NCBI RefSeq assembly: GCF_003205575.1
Contig: NZ_PYBW01000057.1
Location: 519-40,747 of the forward strand
DNA: 40,229 nucleotides
Direction of reading: 5' to 3'
Source: Streptomyces tateyamensis
GTDB lineage: Bacteria > Actinomycetota > Actinomycetes > Streptomycetales > Streptomycetaceae
The notes beneath the pieces are model-generated. The model was not told where the DNA came from. It searched no databases and saw nothing but the letters and a program-made list of their open reading frames with translations. Below are positions 1 through 8,292 of the stretch, piece after piece (position 1 is the first letter of the stretch; the number at the start of each line of letters is the position of its first letter). The position numbers and the translations under genes were made by a program.

Positions 1-2598
1 GACCCGGCCACCGGCCCGGGCCTGCGGGTGGTGCTGCTGCGCCACACTGACGGCTCGTCGGACCTGGTGGTCATCGCCCACCGCGCGGTGCTGGCCGACC
101 CCTTGGAGCTGCTGCGGGCACTGCTGGTCGACCCGCCGGCGCAGACCGCACTGCCCGCGTCCCCGGTGTCGCTTGCCGCGGTGCCGCAGTCGACCGCCGA
201 CGAGCTGCGCGCACGCCTGGCCCTGCTGGACCGCACCCGGACGCCGGACTGGGCGCTGGGCGAGCCCGGCGCGGCCGGGACCGCCGTGCACGCGTTCAGC
301 CTGCCGGGCGGCGGCGAGCTGCCTGCCGCCCTCACCGCGACCGCGGCGCTCGGCTTGGTGCTGGCCCGCTGGACAGGCTCGCCCGAGGTGGTGGTCGGGC
401 TGGACGCCCGCGACAGCCTCACCTTCACCGCCGACCCGGCGGCCACCATGGCCGACTATCTGGTCCAGGTCGGCAAAGCCACCCCGGTTCCAGGCCTGAC
501 GCCGTTCGCCGGCCTGGTGGTCGACGAGCCCGCCGAGCGCCCCGGCACCCAGCAGCTGCCCTTCCTCGCCCCCGTGCACCCGCTCTCGCTGCATCTGACC
601 GCGGCCGGGGACCGGCTGACCGGCCGCTGCCACCACCGGCCGTCCGTGGTCGGCGGGCCCACGGTGACCTGGTTCACCGAGATGCTCGCCACCGCACACG
701 CGGCGCTGTTGAGCGCCGATCCCGACACGGCCGTGGGCGAGCTGGCGCTGTTCGACGACGAGCAGCGCCGGCGCCTCGCGCTCCTCGGCGGGCTGGGGCG
801 CAGTCTCGCGGTCCCCGCGCAACGGATCGAACAGGCCGTCGGCTACTGGGCCGAGCAGACCCCGGACGCTCCGGCGGTCAGCTTCGCCGAGACCCACCTG
901 ACGTACCGGCAACTCGACCAGCTGGCCGAGCAGCAGGCCGCAGCACTGCGCGGCCTGGGGGTGCGGCCGGGCCGGCGGGTCGGGGTCTGCCTGGACCGCT
1001 CGCTCGACCTGGTGGTCAGCCTGCTCGCGGTGCTGAAGGCCGGTGCGGCCTATCTGCCGATGGACGCCGCCTACCCGCCCGACCGGCTGCGCTACACGGT
1101 CCAGGACGCCGAGCTCGCGCTGGTGATCACCGACGCCGCTGACTTCCCGCCCGCGCCGGGCGTCCGGCTGGTCCACCCGAGCGAGCTCACCGCGCCGACC
1201 GGGCCCGCCGAACCGTCCGAACCGGCCTTGCCCGCTGATCCGGCGGGCCCGCTCTCGCCCGACGACCCGGCCTACGTGATCTACACCTCCGGATCGACCG
1301 GTAGACCCAAGGGCGTGGTGGTGCCGCACCGCAACGTCGCCGCGCTGCTGGCGGCCACCCGGGCGGACTTCGGGCTCGGCGGTGGAGACGTCTGGACGCT
1401 CTTCCACTCCAGCGCCTTCGACTTCTCGGTCTGGGAGATCTGGGGCTGCCTGACCACCGGCGGCCGCCTGGTCGTGGTGCCCTTCTGGGCCTCCCGGGAT
1501 CCCGAGCAGTTCGCCCGGCTGCTCCGCGAGGAGCGGGTCACCGTGCTCAGCCAGACCCCCAGCGCGTTCGCCCAGCTGACGGCGGCCGAGCGGGAGCAGC
1601 CGGTCGGCGACGCGCTGCGGCTGGTGGTCTTCGGCGGCGAGCCGCTGGACACCCGGCCGCTGCTGGCCTGGCTGGACCGCCACCCGGCCGCCCGCTGCCG
1701 GCTGGTCAACATGTTCGGCATCACCGAGACCACGGTGCACGTCACGGCACAGACCGTCACCCGCCGCGAGGCGCTGACCGGTTCCCGCTCGGTCGGCGCC
1801 CCGCTGCCCGGCTGGCACCTGGCAGTGCTGGACCCGGCGGGCCGCGAGCTGCCGCCCGGCGTGGCCGGGGAGATCTACGTCGGCGGGGCGGGGGTGGCCG
1901 GGCAGTACCTGCACCGGCCCGAGCTGACCGCCGAACGGTTCGTCACCGACCCGGACGCCCCGGGCCCGCGCTACCGCAGCGGGGACCGCGGCCGGCTGCT
2001 GCCCGACGGGCGGCTGGAGCACCTGGGGCGGCTGGACAGCCAGGTCAAGCTGCGCGGCTTCCGGATCGAGCTGGGCGAGATCCGGGCCCGGCTGCTGGAC
2101 TCCCCGCAGGTGGCCGCGGCCGCGGTGGTCCTGCGCCGGACCGGCGACGACGCGGCGGGTGCCCGCTTGGACGCGTACGTGGTGCTGCAGGACGCGGCGG
2201 GCAGCACCGAGGAGGTCCGCCGGCACGCCGCGGCCTTCCTGCCCGCGCACATGGTCCCGTCCACCATCACGGCCCTACCGGTGCTGCCGCTGACCCCCAA
2301 CGGCAAGGTGGACACCGCTCGGTTGCCCGAACCGCTCGAGGACGGCGACCCGGCTCCGGCGGAAGCCGGGGCGGGTGACCTGGAGTCACGACTGAAGACC
2401 GTCTGGGAGCGGACCTTCGGGTTCCGGGTCGGCCTGGACGACGACTTTTTCACCCTCGGCGGCAACTCCCTGCTCGGCGTCCGCCTGCTGGCCGCGGTCC
2501 GCGCCGCCGACCTGCCCGCCGTCCGCCTGCCGGACCTCTACCGCCATCGCACCGTGCGCACGCTGACCGCCCACCTGGCGCCAGCGTTGCCGCGCTGA
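1..2598 (+). CDS. Non-ribosomal peptide synthetase, C-terminal part (degenerate C, A, PCP); 5' end outside window
   Basis: The reading frame is open from base 1, so the gene starts upstream. The first ~250 codons resemble the second half of a condensation domain, but the HHxxxDG motif is replaced by AHRAVLAD, so it may not condense. A complete adenylation domain follows: YTSGSTGRPKG (about 1281-1313), FDFSVWE, a FGITETT core, YRSGDRG, and the A10 motif PNGKVD with its lysine at 2305-2307. Aligned by eye to GrsA, the specificity residues read D-F-W-S-V-G-M-V-H, close to threonine codes such as DFWNIGMVHK. The carrier domain has LGGNSLL, with the phosphopantetheine serine at 2467-2469. The protein ends about 40 residues later with no thioesterase or reductase, so the product is either handed to another protein or released in trans. 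The next gene is on the other strand, so this is the edge of the cluster. Domain calls are firm; the substrate is an inference. Confidence 0.93.
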   Translation, partial: DPATGPGLRVVLLRHTDGSSDLVVIAHRAVLADPLELLRALLVDPPAQTALPASPVSLAAVPQSTADELRARLALLDRTRTPDWALGEPGAAGTAVHAFSLPGGGELPAALTATAALGLVLARWTGSPEVVVGLDARDSLTFTADPAATMADYLVQVGKATPVPGLTPFAGLVVDEPAERPGTQQLPFLAPVHPLSLHLTAAGDRLTGRCHHRPSVVGGPTVTWFTEMLATAHAALLSADPDTAVGELALFDDEQRRRLALLGGLGRSLAVPAQRIEQAVGYWAEQTPDAPAVSFAETHLTYRQLDQLAEQQAAALRGLGVRPGRRVGVCLDRSLDLVVSLLAVLKAGAAYLPMDAAYPPDRLRYTVQDAELALVITDAADFPPAPGVRLVHPSELTAPTGPAEPSEPALPADPAGPLSPDDPAYVIYTSGSTGRPKGVVVPHRNVAALLAATRADFGLGGGDVWTLFHSSAFDFSVWEIWGCLTTGGRLVVVPFWASRDPEQFARLLREERVTVLSQTPSAFAQLTAAEREQPVGDALRLVVFGGEPLDTRPLLAWLDRHPAARCRLVNMFGITETTVHVTAQTVTRREALTGSRSVGAPLPGWHLAVLDPAGRELPPGVAGEIYVGGAGVAGQYLHRPELTAERFVTDPDAPGPRYRSGDRGRLLPDGRLEHLGRLDSQVKLRGFRIELGEIRARLLDSPQVAAAAVVLRRTGDDAAGARLDAYVVLQDAAGSTEEVRRHAAAFLPAHMVPSTITALPVLPLTPNGKVDTARLPEPLEDGDPAPAEAGAGDLESRLKTVWERTFGFRVGLDDDFFTLGGNSLLGVRLLAAVRAADLPAVRLPDLYRHRTVRTLTAHLAPALPR

Positions 2599-2612
2599 CC
2601 GGGCGTCAGCGA

Positions 2613-2641
2613 CCCGGTCCGCCCAGCCAGGGCGGACCGGG
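2613..2641. terminator. Hairpin terminator between the NRPS and the M48 gene
   Basis: A perfect 11-bp inverted repeat, CCCGGTCCGCC / GGCGGACCGGG, with a 7-nt loop lies 14 bp after the NRPS stop and 87 bp from the end of the convergent protease gene. There is no T-run, as is common in actinomycetes. It probably serves both strands. Confidence 0.75.
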
Positions 2642-2728
2642 CTGCCTCTCACAGCCTGAGGGCCGGCCCCGGTGGCACATCACCGGAGCCCCGCCCCTCC
2701 GGGTCGGCGGGCGTAGCGGTACCCGGCG

Positions 2729-4021
2729 TCACCAGCCCAGCAGCTGCCGGCCGATCCGGCTCCGCGCCGGGGCCAGTTCGGCCTCGATGGCGGCCCACTC
2801 GGCGGGGTCCACGGTGACCGTGGCCGCGCGGTCCGGGCGGGTGGCGCGCATCCGCATCCGCAGGTGGGTCGGCGGGTGGGTGGTGTCCACCGCGGTCATC
2901 TCCAGCGCGCTCAGCCGGATCCGCCGCTCCCGCTCGGAGGCCGGCACCGAGTCCAGGTACTCGCGCAGGCCGGTCCAGAACTCCTCGACCGGCGCAGTCC
3001 CGCTCCGCCCGGTCCGCCCGCCGCGCTGGGCCGCGGACCGCTGCTGGCCCAGCCGGACCTGGACGCTCTGATGCAGCATCAGCTTGGCCAGCATCCGCTC
3101 GGCCGCCCCGGAGGAGGCCACCGTCGCGGCCCGGTTGTCGGCGAGGTACTCCGCCTGCTGGCTGCTGCGCTCGGTGAGCCGGTTCAGCACCGTCAACAGC
3201 AGCAGCACCGGCTGGGCCAGCAGTTGCAGGAACAGGGTGACCAGGTTGGTGTCGGCCGCCTGGCGCATGCCGCGCCGCTGGAACCGGTAGCCGAAGTGCG
3301 GCAGCAGCAGCCGGCACCACTCGGTCAGGGCGCTGTGCGCCATCATCAGCCACAGTTCGCGCCGCTGGTCCCCGTTGCTGCCGTGCCCGAGCTCGTGGCC
3401 GAGCAGCGCGAGCCGCTCGTCCTCGGCCAGCGCGGTCCACAGCGGCAGGCCCACGGTGAGCTGGACCCGGCCGCGCAGCCCGATCCGGGCGTAACTGGCG
3501 TTGTACGCGTGGTCGACGACGATCCGATCGGGCGTCCGGGTGTCCAGGGCGGCGGCGATGCGGGCCGTCACCGCGTGCAGCACCGGGGCCTGGGCCGCCG
3601 TCAGCTCGCCCGGCTCGGCCGCCCGCCAGCGGCCGAGCCGCGGACGCAACAGCCAGGCCAGGCCCAGACCCACCAGGGCGAGGGCCTTGAGCACCAGGGC
3701 ACCCGCCACCAGCAGCCAGAGCGAGCCGGCCAGCACCGCCAGCGTCACCAGGTTGACCAGGGTGGCCAGCAGCACGGCCAGCACCCAGGCCCCGCTGCGG
3801 TGCTGGTCGCTCTCGGGCGGCCGGGCCGCCAGGGCCCGGTAGAGCCGCTCGACCCGGGCCCGGGAGCGCGCCCGGGAGCGCTCACCGCGCCGGCGGGACG
3901 GCTCCTGGACCGGCGCCAGGTTCCACTCGCAGGCCGGGCACCAGTCCGCGAACCGCGGGTCGGCCTCGATCGGAGCGGCGCACTGCGGGCAGGGTCGGGT
4001 ACTGGTGATGGTCTGTGGCAC
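2729..4021 (-). CDS. M48-family zinc metalloprotease-like membrane protein with N-terminal zinc ribbon
   Basis: A 430-aa protein starting at GTG 4021. The N-terminus has two cysteine pairs (C11-C14 and C28-C31) that fit a small zinc ribbon, then an Arg/Ser-rich linker. Two hydrophobic segments lie at about 80-125. The catalytic HExxH is HELGH at 209-213, and a downstream AEYLAD segment (near 290) can supply the third zinc ligand, typical of M48 (HtpX/Ste24-like) proteases. M48 enzymes cleave membrane or misfolded proteins, usually with the active site on the cytoplasmic face; the substrate here is unknown. The ribbon-protease fusion is the distinctive feature. The gene stands alone, convergent with the NRPS gene and divergent from the cyclophilin gene. 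Confidence 0.85.
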   Translation of the reverse strand: MPQTITSTRPCPQCAAPIEADPRFADWCPACEWNLAPVQEPSRRRGERSRARSRARVERLYRALAARPPESDQHRSGAWVLAVLLATLVNLVTLAVLAGSLWLLVAGALVLKALALVGLGLAWLLRPRLGRWRAAEPGELTAAQAPVLHAVTARIAAALDTRTPDRIVVDHAYNASYARIGLRGRVQLTVGLPLWTALAEDERLALLGHELGHGSNGDQRRELWLMMAHSALTEWCRLLLPHFGYRFQRRGMRQAADTNLVTLFLQLLAQPVLLLLTVLNRLTERSSQQAEYLADNRAATVASSGAAERMLAKLMLHQSVQVRLGQQRSAAQRGGRTGRSGTAPVEEFWTGLREYLDSVPASERERRIRLSALEMTAVDTTHPPTHLRMRMRATRPDRAATVTVDPAEWAAIEAELAPARSRIGRQLLGW

Positions 4022-4371
4022 GCCGCGGATCCTGCCCTACCACCATTCGATCGCGGAACCTCCGGCCTGCATGAGGGCGCAGGGAGCCGATGGGTCACGG
4101 CCGGCTCCGGGGGCGCCCATCCCTGACACGCTCGGAGCGCGCCGGCCACCGCGACCAGCGCGGCCAGCACCCGGAGCGCCCGCCGCCGCCCGGACCGCTC
4201 GTGCTGCTGTGCGACCACTGGCTGTCCCCTCCGGCAGATTGCGGCGAGCCTGCTGGAGCGGTCTCCAACTGTCAAGGGGCCACGCACGGTTCACCAGGGA
4301 CGGGTAGCGCCCAGGCTGACACCCGGTACCCGGAGAGTGGCATCGCGGCGCGGAGATGTCAGGATAGGGGC
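4022..4371. other. 350-bp divergent intergenic region between M48 gene and cyclophilin
   Basis: It must hold the promoters of both flanking genes, but I see no convincing -35/-10 pair for either. The minus strand contains a possible small gene remnant, listed separately at 4037-4218. I see no operator-like palindrome. Confidence 0.5.
4037..4218 (-). pseudogene. Possible remnant of a small membrane protein gene
   Basis: On the minus strand a GGAGGGG sequence is followed after 7 nt by GTG (4218). About 28 codons follow with strongly GC-biased third positions, encoding a basic N-terminus and a hydrophobic segment ([13 protein letters not shown]). Codon bias then collapses near 4130. That frame runs on into the M48 coding region, while the neighbouring frame stops at 4037 after SAIEWW. 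A frameshifted or decayed small membrane protein gene would explain this, but chance is also possible. Very tentative. Confidence 0.2.
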
Positions 4372-4863
4372 ATGACGACCAAGGTCTACTTCGACATCAC
4401 CATCGACGACGCGCCCGCCGGGCGGATCGTGTTCAACCTGTTCGAGGACGTCGTGCCGCGGACCGCGGAGAACTTCCGCGCCCTCGCCACCGGCGAGAAG
4501 GGCTTCGGCTTCGCCGGGTCCAGCTTCCACCGCATCATCCCGGCCTTCATGCTGCAGGGTGGCGACTTCACCCGCGGCAACGGCACCGGCGGCAAGAGCA
4601 TCTACGGCGAGAAGTTCGAGGACGAGAACTTCAAGCTCAAGCACGACCGCCCGGGCCTGCTCTCGATGGCCAACGCCGGCCGCAACACCAACGGCTCGCA
4701 GTTCTTCATCACCACCGTGGTCACCGACTGGCTGGACGGCAAGCACGTCGTCTTCGGCGAGGTCGAGGAGGGCATGGAGCTGGTGAAGAAGATCGAGGGC
4801 CTCGGCTCCCAGAGCGGCACCCCCAAGGCCAAGGTCACCATCTCGGCCTCCGGCCAGCTCTGA
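4372..4863 (+). CDS. Cyclophilin-type peptidyl-prolyl cis-trans isomerase
   Basis: A 163-aa cytosolic protein with no signal peptide. It catalyses cis/trans isomerisation of X-Pro bonds during folding. The signature is intact: [15 protein letters not shown] carries the catalytic Arg and the Phe/Gln of the pocket, followed by [21 protein letters not shown] and [14 protein letters not shown]; the tryptophan of the last motif is the one that usually confers cyclosporin binding. The length matches single-domain bacterial cyclophilins. I chose ATG 4372 because the protein begins exactly at the conserved beta-strand [10 protein letters not shown]; an AGGATAGGGG sequence sits just upstream. The frame extends further 5' without family similarity. 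A strong bidirectional terminator follows at once. Confidence 0.95.
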   Translation: MTTKVYFDITIDDAPAGRIVFNLFEDVVPRTAENFRALATGEKGFGFAGSSFHRIIPAFMLQGGDFTRGNGTGGKSIYGEKFEDENFKLKHDRPGLLSMANAGRNTNGSQFFITTVVTDWLDGKHVVFGEVEEGMELVKKIEGLGSQSGTPKAKVTISASGQL

Positions 4864-4884
4864 CCTGACCGTACCGATCCGCGA

Positions 4885-4919
4885 GTGGGCGGCCGCCGGA
4901 ACCTCCGGCGGCCGCCCAC
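4885..4919. terminator. Bidirectional hairpin terminator, cyclophilin / chitinase
   Basis: A 16-bp perfect inverted repeat starting GTGGGCGGCC, with a 3-nt centre, lies between the convergent cyclophilin stop (4863) and chitinase stop (4939). Confidence 0.88.
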
Positions 4920-4938
4920 GCACGTGCACTACCAGGGG

Positions 4939-6240
4939 TCAGCAGGCCCCGTTGTCCGCCCAGACGCCCGCCGAGCCGCCGGGGACGTCGTTGTAGGTCC
5001 ACCACTTGGCGGTCCACTTGTGGCCCGCGTACGAGACCACCGCGCCGCCGTTGTACGCGGTGGCCGAGCTCCACGGCGCCGCGGTGCAGCTGCCGCCGCC
5101 CGGGGTGGTCGGCGGGTTGGTGGTCGGCGGGTTCGTGGTGGGCGGGTTGGTGGTCGGCGGCTGGGTGGTCGGCGGGGTGGTCACCGGGGCGCCGCCGGCG
5201 AACTTCACCGTGTACTTGGTGAAGTCCCACGGGTTCTGCACCACGCTGGAGCAGGAGCCGGACAGGCCCGGGTCGACCGACCCGGTGCACTGGCGGTCCC
5301 GGTTGACCGACCAGTAGGTGTAGCGGGCCAGGCCGTGCGCCGTCGCGTAGTCCAGCACCGTCTGGAAGTCGGCCTGGGTGAAGTACTCGGCCGAGTCCGT
5401 GCGGCCGTTCATCATGGAGACGCCTTCGTGGGCGTACGCGGTGGCCGCACTCCAGCCGAAGGTGTTCTGCAGCAGGGTGTTGAAGCTGGTCAGCGCGGCG
5501 GTCTGGGCGGCGGCGCCGCTGAAGCCGCCGTCGAACGGCATGATCGAGAAGTTGTTCGGCGTGAAGCCCTGCGCCTTGGCCTCGTTGAGCATCTGCTGGC
5601 CGAACCAGCCGGTGCCCGCGGTGGTGCCGGCGGTGGTGATCGAGACGTACAGGCCCGGGTTGTTGGCCTGCAGGATCTTGGCGGCGCCGATCTCGTTGTG
5701 GATCGCGGCCGTGTTCTCGTACTCCGGCTCCTCGAGGTCGAAGTCGATCGCGTGCAGGCCGTACTTGGTGATCACCTTCTGGTAGCCCGCGGCGGTGGCC
5801 TCCGGGGTGCCGCAGGTCTGGCCGAGCTTGGTGCCGCCGTAGCCGCCGACCGAGACCGAGACGTCGCCGCCCTTGGCCCGGATGGCCGCGATCACGTTCA
5901 GCATGGTGCTGTCGGAGTCGATCGAGGAGGTGCCGCCCCAGGCCGGCGAGCAGCCGCCGCCGTCGAGGATGAAGGCGAGCTGGAAGGCCTTCTGGCCGGT
6001 GGCATCCATGACGGCGCCGGCGTCCGGCGGGTTGTTGTCCTCGGGCATCAGGTACGGGGCCGAGGCGTACCAGTTCGACGACAGTGCGGCGGTGGTGGTG
6101 GAGGCCTGCGCGGAGCCGGTGGCGGCGACGGCGGCCACCGCACCGGCCAGCAGCCCGAGCGAGGCGACCCCGGCCACCAGGCCGGAGCGCGAACGCCGGT
6201 GCGGGGTGCGGGTCTTGGGAGCAGGCAGGGCTCGTTCCAT
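4939..6240 (-). CDS. Secreted GH18 chitinase with C-terminal chitin-binding module
   Basis: A 433-aa protein starting at ATG 6240, preceded by GGAAAGG at 8-nt spacing. It has a basic N-terminus and hydrophobic core ending at ASA/QAS, a Sec-type signal peptide. The GH18 catalytic domain covers about 45-330, with VSVGGYGG and the acid motif IDFDLEEPE; the first Asp of the usual DxxDxDxE is not conserved, but the D-x-D-x-E catalytic part is. WSVNRDRQC near the domain end is typical of one actinomycete chitinase subgroup. A Pro/Thr linker of repeated PPTTN units leads to a C-terminal module of about 45 aa (APWSSATAYNGG, KWTAKWW) of the CBM5/12 type. It hydrolyses beta-1,4-GlcNAc polymers outside the cell. 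A dre-like site in its promoter implies DasR repression relieved by aminosugar metabolites. Confidence 0.93.
   Translation of the reverse strand: MERALPAPKTRTPHRRSRSGLVAGVASLGLLAGAVAAVAATGSAQASTTTAALSSNWYASAPYLMPEDNNPPDAGAVMDATGQKAFQLAFILDGGGCSPAWGGTSSIDSDSTMLNVIAAIRAKGGDVSVSVGGYGGTKLGQTCGTPEATAAGYQKVITKYGLHAIDFDLEEPEYENTAAIHNEIGAAKILQANNPGLYVSITTAGTTAGTGWFGQQMLNEAKAQGFTPNNFSIMPFDGGFSGAAAQTAALTSFNTLLQNTFGWSAATAYAHEGVSMMNGRTDSAEYFTQADFQTVLDYATAHGLARYTYWSVNRDRQCTGSVDPGLSGSCSSVVQNPWDFTKYTVKFAGGAPVTTPPTTQPPTTNPPTTNPPTTNPPTTPGGGSCTAAPWSSATAYNGGAVVSYAGHKWTAKWWTYNDVPGGSAGVWADNGAC
5107..5178. repeat. Short tandem repeat encoding the Pro/Thr linker of the chitinase
   Basis: Imperfect, roughly 15-18 bp repeats of the GTCGGCGGGTTGGTG type encode successive PPTTN units on the minus strand. 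This is a coding repeat of the linker, likely to vary in copy number between strains. Confidence 0.7.
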
Positions 6241-6366
6241 GGAGAACGCCTTTCCGGTGACGGACGTGGGGGAGCACGCCCGGGTGCCGCGTGGGGGCGG
6301 CAACGAGGGCGTTTGCACAGGGAGCCCGAGCCGGTGCCGTGGGGCGGCCGCCGACTGCCGCACCAG

Positions 6367-6382
6367 AATGGACTAGACCAGG
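6367..6382 (-). promoter_or_regulatory. Putative DasR operator (dre site) of the chitinase
   Basis: The core TGGACTAGACCA (6369-6380) and its flanks match the dre consensus ACTGGTCTAGACCAGT at 13 of 16 positions; on the gene strand it reads CTGGTCTAGTCCA. It lies 127 bp upstream of the chitinase start, over the predicted -10/spacer. DasR is the GntR-family GlcNAc regulator of Streptomyces, and chitinase genes are its classical targets. Confidence 0.8.
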
Positions 6383-6395
6383 TGGGGGCTGTCAA
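6367..6395 (-). promoter_or_regulatory. Putative chitinase promoter
   Basis: On the minus strand, TTGACA (6395-6390) is followed after 17 nt by TCCATT (6372-6367). The -35 is a perfect match and the -10 is weak. The dre-like site occupies the spacer and -10, so a bound repressor would block polymerase. The predicted leader is about 120 nt. Confidence 0.55.
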
Positions 6396-6763
6396 GGGAT
6401 TGCGCGTTCCCGGCGGCGGGTGGTCCGGCGGTCCTGACGGGAATTCCGGCACCGCCCTTCCCGGAATTCGGAGGCCGCTCTCGAACAGGAAACTTGACTA
6501 ACCATCACCGAAGATTCCGCAAGCAGGGCCACCACCGGAATCCGCAGGTCGGCCGCCGGGCCGCCGGGCACCGCTCCCCCGCCTCGCCGGCGTTCGGCAA
6601 AGAGTTCGCCCCGGGATGCATGAAATTCACCTGGACCGCACAGGATGCCCCGGCAATCGCCCGACACCGACCTGATCGCCACGCTGCCGCAGGACCAGCA
6701 GGACACCTGCATCCACGACGGCACGGCCACGACAATGTGCGGGCGGCAAGCACGAGTTGGACG

Positions 6764-8089
6764 CTACGGTCGGAGTGAAACCTGGGCTCCCCCATCGCTT
6801 GGTTCCACCTGGTGGACGAACCAGAGCCAGTGCGAGCGCACCAGGCGCACCGACTGACCCTCCGTCAGGCCGTCCAGCAGCGCGGTGCGCACGGGGAGCA
6901 GCCAGACGGCGCGCCCGTGACCGGAGTTGACGGCGAGCAGGCTGGGCTCCTTGCCCTCCCGGGTGGAGCGGTGCACCCGGACCAGCTCACCGGTCACCAC
7001 TCGGCGGTGGCCCAGGTCGTGCAGTCCGACCAGGCAGCAGACCAGGGACGGCAGGAAGACCGCCAGCAGCGCCGCGCCGTAGAGCAGCAGCACCGAGCGG
7101 GGCAGGAACGGCTGCCCCGCCCCGTCGCGCAGCACCGCCGTGTACCCGAGCACCGCCAGTGCCCCCGCCCCGGCCAGACACCCGAGCCCGCCGGCCCAGG
7201 CCGCCCGCACGGGCGCCAGCAGCGTGCCGCGCCAGCGCGAGCGGTGCAGCCGCACCTCGTGCCAGCCGCCGTGCGCGGCCCAGGCGCGCCGGTGGTGCTC
7301 CGGGCCGAACGAGACGGCCCGGGCCGCGACCGGCGCCGCCCCCTGCGCCACGGCGTGGGCGAACCGCCGCTCCCCCGCGGCCACGCCGGCCGGCTCCCGC
7401 ACCGCCCAGCCGGCCTCGCCGCGCAGCTGGGCACCCAGCGCCCGCCACCGCGCCCGGTCCGCCCGCGCGGTCACCACGGGGCGCCGGCCCGCGTAGGCGA
7501 CCAGTGCGGCAGCCAGCAGGAACGCCGGCCCGGCCGCCCAGGGGCCGCGGGCCGGCCAGCCGGCCGCGGCGAACGGGACGGCCAGCGCGGTCCAGCGCAG
7601 CCGGGCGGCGCGGTCGAGCCGGTCCACCAGCAGCCCCTGGGCCCGCCCGGCCTCCCGGACCGCCTGGGCGAACTCCCGTTCCCACTCGGCGTGCTGCTGC
7701 GGGCCGCCCCGGGCCAGCGCCGCCAGTGGCAGGCTGCCGCGCTGCGCGTAGCCGGTGACCCGCTCCAGTACCAGCCGCTCGAAACCGGCCGGCCCGGACG
7801 CCTCGCCGACCACGGTGACCAGTGCCGCCGACGGGCCCGGGCCGGTGGAGGTCAGCCCCAGCACCCCGCGGGCGACCAGGTCCAGCAGGGTGGCCGCCGC
7901 CTCGGTACCGCGCAGCCGTCCGCCACCGGCGATCAGACTGCCGAGGGCGGGCGCCAGGGTGCCGGGGTCGGCCCGCTCGCCGCGGCCGCGCGCGGCCCGG
8001 CGCCGGGCCCGGCCCAGCGCGGCCGCCAGGCCCGCCAGCCATCCCAGCAGCAGCACCCCGGCCACCACCGCCCACCCGGCCTCGGCCAC
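6764..8089 (-). CDS. DUF2207-like predicted membrane protein
   Basis: A 441-aa protein starting at GTG 8089, with a GGGGAGGGG ribosome binding site just upstream. It opens with one hydrophobic helix (VVAGVLLLGWLAGLAAAL), then an Arg-rich stretch. A soluble part follows (about 45-165) containing a TEAAATLLDLVARGVLGL segment that resembles the winged-helix-like repeat in the C-terminal half of DUF2207 membrane proteins. Further hydrophobic segments (near 185-215, 295-320 and 330-350) and a short C-terminal domain of about 70 aa complete it. The function is unknown even for the family. It is transcribed away from the neighbouring DUF4118 gene. The gene is clearly real from codon bias; the family label is moderate. 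Confidence 0.7.
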   Translation of the reverse strand: MAEAGWAVVAGVLLLGWLAGLAAALGRARRRAARGRGERADPGTLAPALGSLIAGGGRLRGTEAAATLLDLVARGVLGLTSTGPGPSAALVTVVGEASGPAGFERLVLERVTGYAQRGSLPLAALARGGPQQHAEWEREFAQAVREAGRAQGLLVDRLDRAARLRWTALAVPFAAAGWPARGPWAAGPAFLLAAALVAYAGRRPVVTARADRARWRALGAQLRGEAGWAVREPAGVAAGERRFAHAVAQGAAPVAARAVSFGPEHHRRAWAAHGGWHEVRLHRSRWRGTLLAPVRAAWAGGLGCLAGAGALAVLGYTAVLRDGAGQPFLPRSVLLLYGAALLAVFLPSLVCCLVGLHDLGHRRVVTGELVRVHRSTREGKEPSLLAVNSGHGRAVWLLPVRTALLDGLTEGQSVRLVRSHWLWFVHQVEPSDGGAQVSLRP

Positions 8090-8292
8090 TCGGCCCCTCC
8101 CCGCTCGCCCTGCCGCCTGTCCCCCGCCCGCTCCCTACCCAGCCAGGCTCCGGGCAGACCTGGTCGAAAGTCGCTCCCGAACCAGCGTCCTGCGCCGTCG
8201 GACGGAACGCGGTGCAAGAAATGCGTCAAAGCCGGCCCCGATCCGGTTGCGCACAGCGACGCGCCTGCTACACCGGAGCCAGGAGGTGCGTG

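Larger units (their letters stand above)
6241..6763. other. 523-bp intergenic region between chitinase and DUF2207-like gene
   Basis: The part near 6360-6400 holds the chitinase promoter and operator (separate entries). At 6441-6449 / 6461-6469 there is a 9-bp inverted repeat, GAATTCCGG / CCGGAATTC, of unknown role. From 6480 to 6763 codon bias is absent in all frames and GC appears lower than in flanking genes. I see no gene there. Confidence 0.6.

Noticed and set aside
5107..5178. Short repeats considered as a CRISPR-like array
   Set aside because: Units are 15-18 bp without spacers, in frame, and encode the Pro/Thr linker of the chitinase.
6441..6469. GAATTCCGG / CCGGAATTC inverted repeat as a terminator
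   Set aside because: It is about 300 bp from the nearest gene end and inside the region upstream of the chitinase promoter; role unclear.
6494..6778. Small open frames in the gap between the chitinase and DUF2207-like genes
   Set aside because: No codon bias, ribosome binding site or recognisable domain in any frame.
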